DNA of 64,000 nucleotides from JABACD01 sp047639675 (GTDB taxonomy: Bacteria > Planctomycetota > UBA1135 > GCA-002686595). Positions within the stretch are counted from its first letter, which is position 1, and every line of letters begins with the position of its first letter. The stretch is from the NCBI GenBank assembly GCA_047639675.1, contig JBLIOI010000012.1, forward strand, positions 1 through 64,000, read 5' to 3'. Position numbers and translations under genes: made by a program. This document shows, one piece after another, positions 1-8,623 of this stretch. Under the pieces are notes generated by a model. The model made no database searches. It worked only from the letters and a program-made list of their open reading frames with translations, and was not told the DNA's origin.

Positions 1-54
1 GACGCTGCGCGCCTCCAGCATGCGGCGCGCAGCTTCTCTTGAATTAACGGTCGG

Positions 55-2475
55 CTACTCGCCGCCGATTGATAAATCGAGCTGAGTGGCAGCTCCGCTT
101 TTGATCGTGAAGGGAGCTGAGTCCCCGCTTCCTAGGCTCTCGTGCCACCAGTGTGCGACATACTCTCCGGGCGGCAAATCCTCGATCTCGAAGGCCCCCA
201 TCGAATTGCTCAGAGTCCGGAATGACGAAGGACTCACGACCACCCAGCAGGACATCCAGGGATGCGAGTCCGACGTAATCTTGAACTGGTCGGCCGACTT
301 AACCACGGTCTTGTACTGGTCACCTGGCGCTTGAATGATTTGGAAGTTCTTGTTGTTGACGCTCTTCGCACCGATGATCCTCGAGACCGAATCGGAGTTT
401 CGCAACCAGAGCGTACTGCCCGGTGCAACTTGGAGCACGTGGGGCTCAAAGCGACAATGGCGCTCGTTGATCATCTCTGACTTGCCGAGGCCTGAACTCA
501 CATCGCCTGGAACTTCAATCCAGATGGCAACGTTGGCCAAACGACCATCCTCGGAGGCCAGCAAACTGCGATCGGTCAGATCCAACTCGCTGTTTGGCGA
601 AGAACATTCGGCTAGTTGCTCCGGGGTGGCCGTCAATTCGGGGAGTTTCTGGGGCTTCCCACCAAAAAGAACTGTGCCACGTAACCTTCCAGGGCCAGGC
701 GCCGTGCTCAGCCCTTCCTTGGACACTCCCATCTCAGCCAGGAGTTTCACGGCCAAGGCATCGACCTCCTCGTGATCCAGTCCGCGCCCGCGAATGATGC
801 CGTCCGCATCAACTAGAATCGCCGTCGGATACCTAGTCACCTTGTACAAGCTTGACAGGTGAGAGAAGCGTTTCTGAAGCATCGCATTGCGCCAGTTGAT
901 CCCATGCTTAGCCGCAACCTCGGCAAAGGACTCCCGTGTGTTTAGATCGCCGTTGATGCCCAAAACCGTAACGGGATCGTCCGAGTAGCGTTCATAGAAC
1001 TCATTCACCCACTGTAAGTCTTCTTTGGCGTTATCCTCGTAAATGCTCCAGAAGTAGAGCAGGAAGGCCTTGCCGTTGTAGTCACTCGTCCTGATCTCGA
1101 TGCCTTCCACATCGGGGTAGGTGAAGAATGGATGCTCTGCGCCTGGCATCACCCAACTAAAGTCGCGCGCCAGATCTTCCGCGCGAGTACGTTGAGCCTC
1201 AAGGGGAGAGTCTTCGGCTACCTCCAAGAAGCACTGCATTCCCGTGTTCAACTCTTCAAGCGTAAGCCCGCGCGTCAAGACGCGCCCCTTGACCGTCAGC
1301 GCCTCGTAGCGCAGACGATCTTCTTTCGTGTTCTCGATCAGAACATCGAGCAGCGGAACGTAGTCTTCCGGGTAGTTCTGAGTCACAAATCGCTCAAGTA
1401 ACTCGATCGTTTTAAACGTCGAATCGCCAGACGGAAACTGCCTGTACAGCAATTTTAGCAAGCCGAATTTGATCGCCTTGGTCTCTTCGTTTGACTGACC
1501 AGCGGTGCGCGTATACCAGCCAGCCAAGTAGCCCAAACTCGCTTGCGTGCTCTCGCGCAAGCTTTGTTCATAGGCTGGTAAGAACACTCGTACCCATTTC
1601 TGTGCGGGTCTATGACCCGTAGCCGCGATCGTTTGGATTCGTGTTGTGTAAGAGGTGACCGGAGTCGCAGGCCACGCCTCGGGACCAATCCCCGCGTCCA
1701 CCAAGACCCAGACCTCATCCAGCCAGCTGGTGATCCCTGCACGCATCTCGCGGTTGAGAATGTTGAATAACGGCGACCCCGCCAGCTTCGAGGCTTCAGT
1801 ACCAGTAAATCCGTCGACCAGGATGAGCCAGATTCCCTCAGCGCGGGCAAGCCGCTCCGGATCCTCATTGCCCCCCTTCGCGATCAACATGGATGCTTCC
1901 ATGTAATAGGCTTCCGCGCTCACCTTGCGGTGACGCGAAGTGTCCTGGAGCGTATGAAGCATTTTGAAGATTGCCTCTTCCCCGAGCAGCTTCTTATACC
2001 GCTTCAAGTCCTCGATCCCTTCGATCCAGTAGGAACCTGAGGCGTGTTCATCCGCCATCTTGGTCATGTACTTCTCCACGAGCGCCTTGCGCGCCAAACC
2101 ATCTTCTTTATGAATGGTTTCAGAAAAGTGCGTCAGCCACCCCATCGCCGCGCCATTACCGGCTTCCGCCAAATCCGTGAAGGCTGGGACGAATGTCAGG
2201 ACTGGACTCACCGGGTATTCCGATGGCTGGGCGCCCGCCTCGCGTAGCTCCTGGACCTCGAAGTAATGTCCGCCCCACTCGTTGACGAAGCGGCGATGCA
2301 TCGCATTAAAAGCCTCGGCCTCGGCCTGGAGCTCGGCCAGTAGCTCCGGGCCAATCCCTTCCTCCTGTAAATCTACGCGAACCTCCTGGGAAGTGGTGAG
2401 CGGAGACGGCGGGAGTGCGGCCTTCGCGAGGGGCGAGAGGGCAGCAAGGAGGAGAAGAGTCTGGGAGAACCACAT
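55..2475 (-). CDS. Secreted thioredoxin-fold / cupredoxin-like protein
   Basis: The product is 806 aa. I chose the ATG at 2475 because it opens directly onto a signal peptide (WFSQTLLLLAALSPLAKA); the open frame continues upstream to 2550, but those residues are polar and unlike a leader. A long helical region is followed, around residues 470-600, by a TlpA/redoxin-like fold (AFLLYFWSIYEDN, then VTVLGINGD). The usual WCxxC active site is absent: the equivalent stretch has no cysteine, so classical disulfide chemistry is unlikely. The last ~190 residues start with a carboxypeptidase-regulatory-like strand pattern (LRGTVLFGGKP) and contain a plastocyanin-like stretch (HCRFEPHVLQVAPG, SHPWMSCWVVV) and a final PPGEYVAHWWHE. 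I infer an envelope protein that may bind copper. The gene is divergent from mqnC. The exact function is unknown. Confidence 0.75.
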   Translation of the reverse strand: MWFSQTLLLLAALSPLAKAALPPSPLTTSQEVRVDLQEEGIGPELLAELQAEAEAFNAMHRRFVNEWGGHYFEVQELREAGAQPSEYPVSPVLTFVPAFTDLAEAGNGAAMGWLTHFSETIHKEDGLARKALVEKYMTKMADEHASGSYWIEGIEDLKRYKKLLGEEAIFKMLHTLQDTSRHRKVSAEAYYMEASMLIAKGGNEDPERLARAEGIWLILVDGFTGTEASKLAGSPLFNILNREMRAGITSWLDEVWVLVDAGIGPEAWPATPVTSYTTRIQTIAATGHRPAQKWVRVFLPAYEQSLRESTQASLGYLAGWYTRTAGQSNEETKAIKFGLLKLLYRQFPSGDSTFKTIELLERFVTQNYPEDYVPLLDVLIENTKEDRLRYEALTVKGRVLTRGLTLEELNTGMQCFLEVAEDSPLEAQRTRAEDLARDFSWVMPGAEHPFFTYPDVEGIEIRTSDYNGKAFLLYFWSIYEDNAKEDLQWVNEFYERYSDDPVTVLGINGDLNTRESFAEVAAKHGINWRNAMLQKRFSHLSSLYKVTRYPTAILVDADGIIRGRGLDHEEVDALAVKLLAEMGVSKEGLSTAPGPGRLRGTVLFGGKPQKLPELTATPEQLAECSSPNSELDLTDRSLLASEDGRLANVAIWIEVPGDVSSGLGKSEMINERHCRFEPHVLQVAPGSTLWLRNSDSVSRIIGAKSVNNKNFQIIQAPGDQYKTVVKSADQFKITSDSHPWMSCWVVVSPSSFRTLSNSMGAFEIEDLPPGEYVAHWWHESLGSGDSAPFTIKSGAATQLDLSIGGE

Positions 2476-2642
2476 GAGTGTAGAACGTGAACGGGCTTTC
2501 GGATTGTGAATTGGGCTGGGCAGTATAGGCAGACTTCCCACTTCGGCCATATTTACGGCCTAGCTCGTCTCCAAATTCGAGGTAAGCGTCCCGGATGTTG
2601 GCGAGGAGTCGGGAAAAGCCATCGACGCGGGCGCTGGCTGCC

Positions 2643-2648
2643 TATAAT
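2643..2648 (+). promoter_or_regulatory. -10 box of mqnC, leaderless type
   Basis: A perfect TATAAT ends 7 bases before the mqnC ATG at 2656. There is no Shine-Dalgarno sequence and no clear -35 hexamer. Transcription would begin at or next to the start codon, giving a leaderless mRNA (inference). Confidence 0.6.
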
Positions 2649-2655
2649 TCCCGCC

Positions 2656-3906
2656 ATGACGCCCTCTCAATCCCCCGAGCTGGAGGCACCCGTGACAACC
2701 CGGGTGCAGCCCGTGCGTACCTGGAACGCCAACTTAGCCAGCAACGCCCGGAGCGCCCCCATCGCGGGCGAGCTGGCCCTCATCCAGGCCAAGGTCCTGG
2801 ATAATGAGAGAGTCAGTAGCGCTGAAGCGCTCTTCCTCCACGACCAGGCCGACCTCCTGCTGCTCTCCGAGCTCGCTGATGAAGTGCGACGTAGGAAGCA
2901 TCCCGAGGGGCGGGTGACCTATATTGTCGACCGCAACATCAACCCGACGAATGTCTGCGTCACCGACTGCGGTTTCTGCGCTTTCTATCGGCCGCCAAAA
3001 CATGAAGAGGCCTATGTCCTCGAGCGCGCAGAAGTTCTCGAGAAAGTTCGTGAAACTGCCGAGCTCGGTGGCCGCCAAGTCCTCATGCAAGGCGGGCATC
3101 ATCCGAAAATTAAATCGGACTGGTGGTGCGAACTCATCGCGGACATTGGCTCGAAGTTCCCCAAGATCAATTGCCACGCCCTCTCTGCACCCGAGCTAGA
3201 CTTCTTTTCGATCACGGAAAAGCGCCCGGTGGAAGAGATCATCAAGGACCTCGTGGACGCTGGACTTGGATCGGTTCCCGGAGCCGGTGCTGAGATCTTG
3301 GTCGAACGCGTACGCAAGATCATCGCGCCGAAGAAAACAGATACGGATCGTTGGATCGACATACACCGCAAAGTGCACGAAGCAGGTCTGCGCTCATCGG
3401 CGACCATGATGTTCGGCAACGTGGAGACGTCAGCAGATCGCATCGAGCACCTGCAACGCCTGCGCGACTTGCAGGATGAGACGGGAGGCTTCACAGCTTT
3501 CGCTTGCTGGAATACCCAACCGCAAGGAGTGCCGGAAGAGCACGTCTACCCGCGCAAAACGACGCCGACGCAATACCTGCGCGTGAACGCCATCGCGCGT
3601 ATTTTCTTGGACAACATCGACAATCTCCAAACGAGCTACGTGACCCAGGGCATGAAGATGGCCCAAGTCAGCTTGCACGCAGGCTGCAATGACTTTGGTG
3701 GAACGATGCTTGAAGAAAACGTGGTTTCCGCAGCGGGTTGTTGCAACCTTGAGTCTATTCAAAAGATCGAACAAGTCATCACGAGCGCAGGCTTCGAGCC
3801 GCTCCAACGAAACTCCTGGTACGGCATTGTCGATGAGCGTCATGACGGACAAACCTTCCCGGCAAATCGCCTTGAAGCCGAGGTCTCGCGCGCCAGCGAG
3901 GAATAA
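2656..3906 (+). CDS. mqnC: Cyclic dehypoxanthine futalosine synthase (MqnC)
   Basis: This radical SAM enzyme cyclises dehypoxanthine futalosine in the futalosine route to menaquinone. The radical SAM cysteines are C101, C105 and C108 (NVCVTDCGFCAFY). The stretch PGAGAEILVERVR separates it from its paralogue MqnE, and the C-terminal part carries the expected VSLHAGCNDFGGTMLEENV block. The product is 416 aa, longer than typical MqnC because of an N-terminal extension of about 50 residues. The ATG at 2656 was chosen over an in-frame codon at 2506 because a TATAAT box sits directly in front of it and the upstream residues are not conserved-looking. mqnE follows after 3 bases, so the two genes form an operon; mqnA lies 12.6 kb downstream. 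Confidence 0.93.
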   Translation: MTPSQSPELEAPVTTRVQPVRTWNANLASNARSAPIAGELALIQAKVLDNERVSSAEALFLHDQADLLLLSELADEVRRRKHPEGRVTYIVDRNINPTNVCVTDCGFCAFYRPPKHEEAYVLERAEVLEKVRETAELGGRQVLMQGGHHPKIKSDWWCELIADIGSKFPKINCHALSAPELDFFSITEKRPVEEIIKDLVDAGLGSVPGAGAEILVERVRKIIAPKKTDTDRWIDIHRKVHEAGLRSSATMMFGNVETSADRIEHLQRLRDLQDETGGFTAFACWNTQPQGVPEEHVYPRKTTPTQYLRVNAIARIFLDNIDNLQTSYVTQGMKMAQVSLHAGCNDFGGTMLEENVVSAAGCCNLESIQKIEQVITSAGFEPLQRNSWYGIVDERHDGQTFPANRLEAEVSRASEE

Positions 3907-3909
3907 GAC

Positions 3910-5064
3910 ATGAGTAGCACAAGCACAGTAGCAGCAGATCCCTCGATAGCAGAACGGTTGATGCAGCGCGCAAAACGTGCGGGCCTGTCTTCCATCGCCG
4001 AAAAGGTAATTGCCAACCAGCGCCTCTCGATCGAGGACGGCTTGACGCTGTACCGCTGCAAAGACTTGCACGGTGTTGGCGCATTGGCCAACTTCGTGCG
4101 CGAACGGCTGAATGGCGACCTGACCTATTTCAACGTCAACCAGCACGTCAACTACACAAACCTCTGCAACAAGTTCTGTAGCTTCTGCTCCTTCGACCGC
4201 CAGCCTGGCCAAGAGGGTGCCTATCAAATGTCACCGGAGCAGGCGGCACAGAAGATAGTCGAGCAACTTGCTCAGCCTGTGACGGAAGTTCACGTAGTTG
4301 GTGGCGTATGGCCGCGTCTCCCCTACCAATATTACCTCGACTTGCTGCGAGCGATCAAAGCAGCGCGGCCTTCGATTCATATCAAAGGCTTCACAATGGT
4401 CGAGATCGATCAGATTCGCATCGTTGCGGACAAGCCCTTGGACGTGGTACTCAAGGAACTGCGCGAAGCTGGTCTCGATTCGTGCCCCGGTGGTGGCGCG
4501 GAAATCTTTGCGGAACGCGTGCATCAAGCTGGCTACGACGCGAAAATCAGTGGTCAAGAGTGGCTTGACCTCGCCCGCCAGGTGCATAGTGCTGGACTAC
4601 GATCCAACTGCACCATGCTGCACGGCCACATCGAAACCCTCGAAGAGCGCGTCGATCATCTCGACCGCTTGCGAAAACTGCAGGATGAGACCGGCGGCTT
4701 CCAAGCCTACATCCCCCTCTCCTTTCATCCGGCGAACAATGAGTGGTCCCATCTTCCGGGCCCAACCGCTCTGGATGAGCTTCGTGAAATTGCTGTTGCG
4801 CGCTTGATGCTCGACAACATTCAGCACATCAAGGCCTACTGGATTCTGCTTGAGATCCCGATCGCACAGTTAGCGCTCTCCTACGGTGCCGACGATGTGG
4901 ATGGCACCGTCGTCGAGGAAAAGATCTATCACAACGCGGGTGCGCAAACACCGGAAGAGGTCAAGCGCGAAGAACTGATCGATTGGATCCGTGAGGCCGG
5001 CCGCATCCCGGTGGAACGCGACACGCTCTATGGCGTGATTTGGCAAGGCGAAGCTCAGCTTTAA
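3910..5064 (+). CDS. mqnE: Aminofutalosine synthase (MqnE)
   Basis: This radical SAM enzyme joins the mqnA product, 3-[(1-carboxyvinyl)oxy]benzoate, with S-adenosylmethionine to give 6-amino-6-deoxyfutalosine for menaquinone synthesis. The cluster-binding cysteines are C86, C90 and C93 (NLCNKFCSFCSF). The family signatures EVHVVGGVWP, PGGGAEIF and YIPLSFHP are present. The length of 384 aa is normal. The ATG lies 3 bases after the mqnC stop, with a GAGGAA Shine-Dalgarno inside the end of mqnC, so the two are very probably cotranscribed. Its stop codon overlaps the stop of the convergent gene at 5061-8435. Confidence 0.93.
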   Translation: MSSTSTVAADPSIAERLMQRAKRAGLSSIAEKVIANQRLSIEDGLTLYRCKDLHGVGALANFVRERLNGDLTYFNVNQHVNYTNLCNKFCSFCSFDRQPGQEGAYQMSPEQAAQKIVEQLAQPVTEVHVVGGVWPRLPYQYYLDLLRAIKAARPSIHIKGFTMVEIDQIRIVADKPLDVVLKELREAGLDSCPGGGAEIFAERVHQAGYDAKISGQEWLDLARQVHSAGLRSNCTMLHGHIETLEERVDHLDRLRKLQDETGGFQAYIPLSFHPANNEWSHLPGPTALDELREIAVARLMLDNIQHIKAYWILLEIPIAQLALSYGADDVDGTVVEEKIYHNAGAQTPEEVKREELIDWIREAGRIPVERDTLYGVIWQGEAQL

Positions 5065-8000
5065 AATTCTCCCGCGTTATCGCGGAAGACTGTAATCCAG
5101 TGCATCAACTCCTCGGGAAAGCTGCGGCCAAAGCCGTAGAACCGATCGCAAAATCGCAGGACTGAAGCGGAGTCGACGAACATCAACCAAGAGCGGTGTT
5201 GGCTGGCGAGGTCGACCTCAATTTCGCTGCTAGGAAGCTCCCAGGGGTAGGTTTCCAGGCTCCACTTGAATTCCCCCAAGTCCTCCGCGAGTCCTGTTCG
5301 TATCTTGGCTAAGCGCTCCTCCCCTAGTTTGTCGGGGACCATCACCAAGATCGGTTGGTTGGCTCCCGTGACCTCCAGCATCTTGCGAGTTGACCTGGCT
5401 AGTTTGAGAGCGCGCACGACACTCTCGTCGAAGCACACTTCGCTTTCTTCCTCGACGTAGCGTAGGACGGGAATCCAAACCAACATCGTTCCGCAAGCGC
5501 CCGGGTCGATCCCCCGTACTGGACGTCCCACCAATGTACGGAAGGATGCGGGTGTCGGCGCTTGCGGATCAAGTCCGGCTTCCACCAAAAGCTCCGCGCC
5601 TTCCTCGGAGAGCGGCAAGCCAAGCTCTTGTGAACGATCCAAACGTTGGATAGTGGGGTCGCCGACGCGTATCGCTCCCCGTCTGGTGGCGAAGCCGATG
5701 CGGCCGGAAATCGGAGTTCCAAGCGCATCGTGATAAGCGCCGAGGTATCGATCTTCAATCCAAAAGTAAGCCGCAGATCCGTCGACAATTGCTTTGAGTT
5801 CAAAACTTGTCCGCGGGGAGTCGAATGCTACTTCCCCAGACCGAACGGAACCGGCCAAGGCTTGGTCACGCTCACGCAAGCCACTCACACTCCAGTTCAC
5901 CTTGTCCAGTTCCTCGGCCTCCTCCTTCTTGCCAATCGAGTAGAACAAGTCTCCCGCGCTAAAGTGTAAGCGCAGCTGACGGTCACGACGTTGGTAGCCG
6001 AGGACCAACACACCGTCAGCGAAAGATGTCGTTAGCTGAATCTTGCAACGCAGCTCATAACGGCCCGCTAGGAGCTTTCGTTCACTGAGTGCAAAAGCGT
6101 GACGGCTGTGCGCGGTACGGTCTAGAGAGCCGCTGGTATCGCGGGGTTTTGAACGCCCGACGTGCAAGTCACCGTCCGCCTCCACATACCAACAATCCTC
6201 CACGCGGCGTTCCTCAAAACCGGTCAGTCCGTCCTCAGTCCAGCCCATGAGGCCAAGCTGGCGAGCAGGCTCATCCAGTGGATGCAAGCCCATATCTTTG
6301 CCAATAACGAGTGCAGGCTTGGCTACTTCCTGCCCCAGCCGGCCAGCCAAGCGTGCTTCTTCCGCGGCGAAGGCAGCGGCTACAAACGAGCCCTTCATGC
6401 TTTCAATGTGGTCGACTTCTGAGCCGAGCGCCTCTAGCAATAGAAGAGTCTTGGGTAAGGCCAAGGGCAATGGCAAGGCCGTATTGGACTCGTTCCCGCT
6501 CCAGGCCTGCCGTATCGCCGTGTTGCGCAGGACCCAAGCAGCCTCGGCCTTCCCGCGATCTTCAAGTAGATTCGCAAGTTGCATTGAGTGAGCGGGCGAC
6601 TTCTCATCAACACTCCAAGCCCAAAGGTAGGCGTCCAAAGCCTCCTGCTTCTTGTCGAGTTCTAGAAAGAAGCTACCCGCACGCCAAGCATGATCTTGCC
6701 CCCACCAGGGCTCCGCTCTATTGCGCGACCAAGTCCAAGTTTGTGCGTCATAGACCCAGGCACCGCGGACTTGATCGATACTCGCGGTGTAATTCGAGGT
6801 CCAATCCGCGCGATTGTCCCAGTAGAAGCCCGCCATGAATTCCGCAAAGGCAGCGGCAAAGGCCTTGAAATCGCTCGGCCGTCCATCCTTGCCGTCCGCG
6901 AAGTTACTAACAAACCACTCAAGCCCACCACGTTTCTGCTGCCGGCTCAAGCCTTCCATATAGCGCTCCAAGTTCCCGCTGTAGGGCTCGCTCCCATCTT
7001 CCTCGCGCCACAATTTTAGGAACACGAAGAGCGCATAGCCTGCGACGTAGTTGTCGCGATACTCTTCGATCTCTCCTTCGATGAGTTCCTGCAGCTTCTC
7101 CTCTGCGCCGTAGCCCTTGATCCAGGCACTCTCAACTGTGCCGAACTCAATGTGACTCTCGACGAACTCTTCGCTGTAAGAGCTCTCAAAACTACCGCCT
7201 GTCCAAACGGCCTTGCCCTCTGCCAACCACGCCGGTGTGCCCGGGTACAGGGCGCCATCAAAACGATGAGTTAGCTCATGAACGATGAGGTGGCCCAACC
7301 CTTCAATCGTTCCGCAGTTGAAGCGCAGGGTCGTAGTGTCGCCACTTTGAAAGCCGCCAACCCACCAGAAGGGCGCTCCCTCCGATTCGAGACCTGCCGC
7401 TTCCGGCAAGATGCGCATCAGCCCCGGACGACCTTCGAATGGATCGGAGCCATACCAGTTCACCAGGCGCTGATGATGGCGCTCAACCGTTTCAGCCACC
7501 CCCAAGAGTGTTTCATAGCCGCAGCTTGTTTCGATTCGATAAGCGCCCTTGGGCGAAATGGCAGCTCCCGGAAACGACTGGTCCGCATGCTGCGAAGAGA
7601 ATTCTCGCGACTCCTCCTCGTCCATTCCTTCTAACTGCGCAACAGTCAGCGGAGCGCCCTCTTTCCGGCGCCAGGCGGTACGCGACTTTTCAAGGGCCTC
7701 CAGAGACCAACGTTCGAGTGCAGCCACTCCAACGGGAGTAGGCCCCTGGAGATCCTTGAACATGCCCTGTGCGCTCAATCCCCGCAAGATGCGCGCCGCT
7801 CGAATGGCATTCGGATAGTCACTCGTGGCAGCGCAGCGAGAGTGCACACTCTTCAAGTTCTTAATCACCGCGTCAATGTGCCGCCTGCTTACCTCGTACT
7901 CAAAGTCGAGTTCCTTGGCGTGGGCAGCGGCCAAAGCCGGGATGGGGCGCGCCACGTCGAGGGCAAGGTCCCGTAGCCAATGGGCTACGAGTCCTGCAGC

Positions 8001-8435
8001 CGGAGACTTGCTAGCTTTCTTGCGTTCAGCGGCACACAACTTGACGAGTTCTTTGACAGACGCCACCCGTGCAGCCGCCATGGCTTCGGCAGTCGGCGCA
8101 ACACGTAGGACCTCAGCGAGCAACTCTTTTTTGCCGCTCGCCTTGCCTTTTGAATCACAGCTGGCATTCCAAAGTTCCAAGGCCCAAAGCCGCCTCGCAG
8201 CAGCATCGTCCCGGGCATTCTCAAACAGAAGTCTTAGCACCTCTTGCGAGTCCGGCTGCAAGCTTAGCGCACGCTGAAGGTGAATTGCCGCGCCCTTTGC
8301 ATCGCCCGCCTCCATGGCCGATTGACCATAGCGTAAGCGCGACTTGAAGGCGTCGCTCGATGCTTGACCTGCAGCGGGTAGCAAGAGTGCGGAGACGAAT
8401 GCGAACAAGAAAACTAGCAGACAACGAACATTCAT
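5061..8435 (-). CDS. Large secreted gluzincin-type metalloprotease with TPR-like N-terminus
   Basis: The 1124-aa product has a clear signal peptide (LLVFLFAFVSALLLPAAGQA). Residues ~30-70 resemble a TPR repeat (AMEAGDAKGAAIHLQRAL). A zinc site of gluzincin type is visible: HELTH at residues 386-390 with a third ligand E406 in WLAEG. Residues ~560-640 again look TPR-like. Residues ~800-930 look like a concanavalin/laminin-G-type sandwich (SGRIGFATRRGAIRVGDP). The last ~190 residues are unassigned. Predicted location is the periplasm or cell surface, where it would degrade proteins or peptides; the substrate is unknown. The start is supported by a TAGGAT box exactly 6 bases upstream. Catalytic assignment rests on the HExxH-x15-E pattern alone. 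Confidence 0.8.
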   Translation of the reverse strand: MNVRCLLVFLFAFVSALLLPAAGQASSDAFKSRLRYGQSAMEAGDAKGAAIHLQRALSLQPDSQEVLRLLFENARDDAAARRLWALELWNASCDSKGKASGKKELLAEVLRVAPTAEAMAAARVASVKELVKLCAAERKKASKSPAAGLVAHWLRDLALDVARPIPALAAAHAKELDFEYEVSRRHIDAVIKNLKSVHSRCAATSDYPNAIRAARILRGLSAQGMFKDLQGPTPVGVAALERWSLEALEKSRTAWRRKEGAPLTVAQLEGMDEEESREFSSQHADQSFPGAAISPKGAYRIETSCGYETLLGVAETVERHHQRLVNWYGSDPFEGRPGLMRILPEAAGLESEGAPFWWVGGFQSGDTTTLRFNCGTIEGLGHLIVHELTHRFDGALYPGTPAWLAEGKAVWTGGSFESSYSEEFVESHIEFGTVESAWIKGYGAEEKLQELIEGEIEEYRDNYVAGYALFVFLKLWREEDGSEPYSGNLERYMEGLSRQQKRGGLEWFVSNFADGKDGRPSDFKAFAAAFAEFMAGFYWDNRADWTSNYTASIDQVRGAWVYDAQTWTWSRNRAEPWWGQDHAWRAGSFFLELDKKQEALDAYLWAWSVDEKSPAHSMQLANLLEDRGKAEAAWVLRNTAIRQAWSGNESNTALPLPLALPKTLLLLEALGSEVDHIESMKGSFVAAAFAAEEARLAGRLGQEVAKPALVIGKDMGLHPLDEPARQLGLMGWTEDGLTGFEERRVEDCWYVEADGDLHVGRSKPRDTSGSLDRTAHSRHAFALSERKLLAGRYELRCKIQLTTSFADGVLVLGYQRRDRQLRLHFSAGDLFYSIGKKEEAEELDKVNWSVSGLRERDQALAGSVRSGEVAFDSPRTSFELKAIVDGSAAYFWIEDRYLGAYHDALGTPISGRIGFATRRGAIRVGDPTIQRLDRSQELGLPLSEEGAELLVEAGLDPQAPTPASFRTLVGRPVRGIDPGACGTMLVWIPVLRYVEEESEVCFDESVVRALKLARSTRKMLEVTGANQPILVMVPDKLGEERLAKIRTGLAEDLGEFKWSLETYPWELPSSEIEVDLASQHRSWLMFVDSASVLRFCDRFYGFGRSFPEELMHWITVFRDNAGEF

Positions 8436-8441
8436 CGCGCC

Positions 8442-8447
8442 ATCCTA
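8442..8447 (-). promoter_or_regulatory. -10-like box of the 8435 gene, leaderless type
   Basis: TAGGAT on the minus strand is followed by 6 bases and then the ATG at 8435. No Shine-Dalgarno sequence is present. It fits the TANNNT pattern seen at several other starts in this window. Confidence 0.5.
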
Positions 8448-8623
8448 GTGGATCCCCCAGCTATCAGGGCGGCTGCTTTCCCGCGTATCGATTTTCGATT
8501 CTCATACATGGAATTTCCCTTCGATTAGCCATCCATCCGCACAAGCCTGGCGATACTGCTTTCCTCGGGCTATACCCATGACCGGAAGCTTACCCGCCCA
8601 CCTAGCACCACCCAACCAACGCC

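Noticed and set aside
2476..2550. Upstream start of the thioredoxin-fold gene at 2550
   Set aside because: It would place 25 polar residues ahead of a clear signal peptide.
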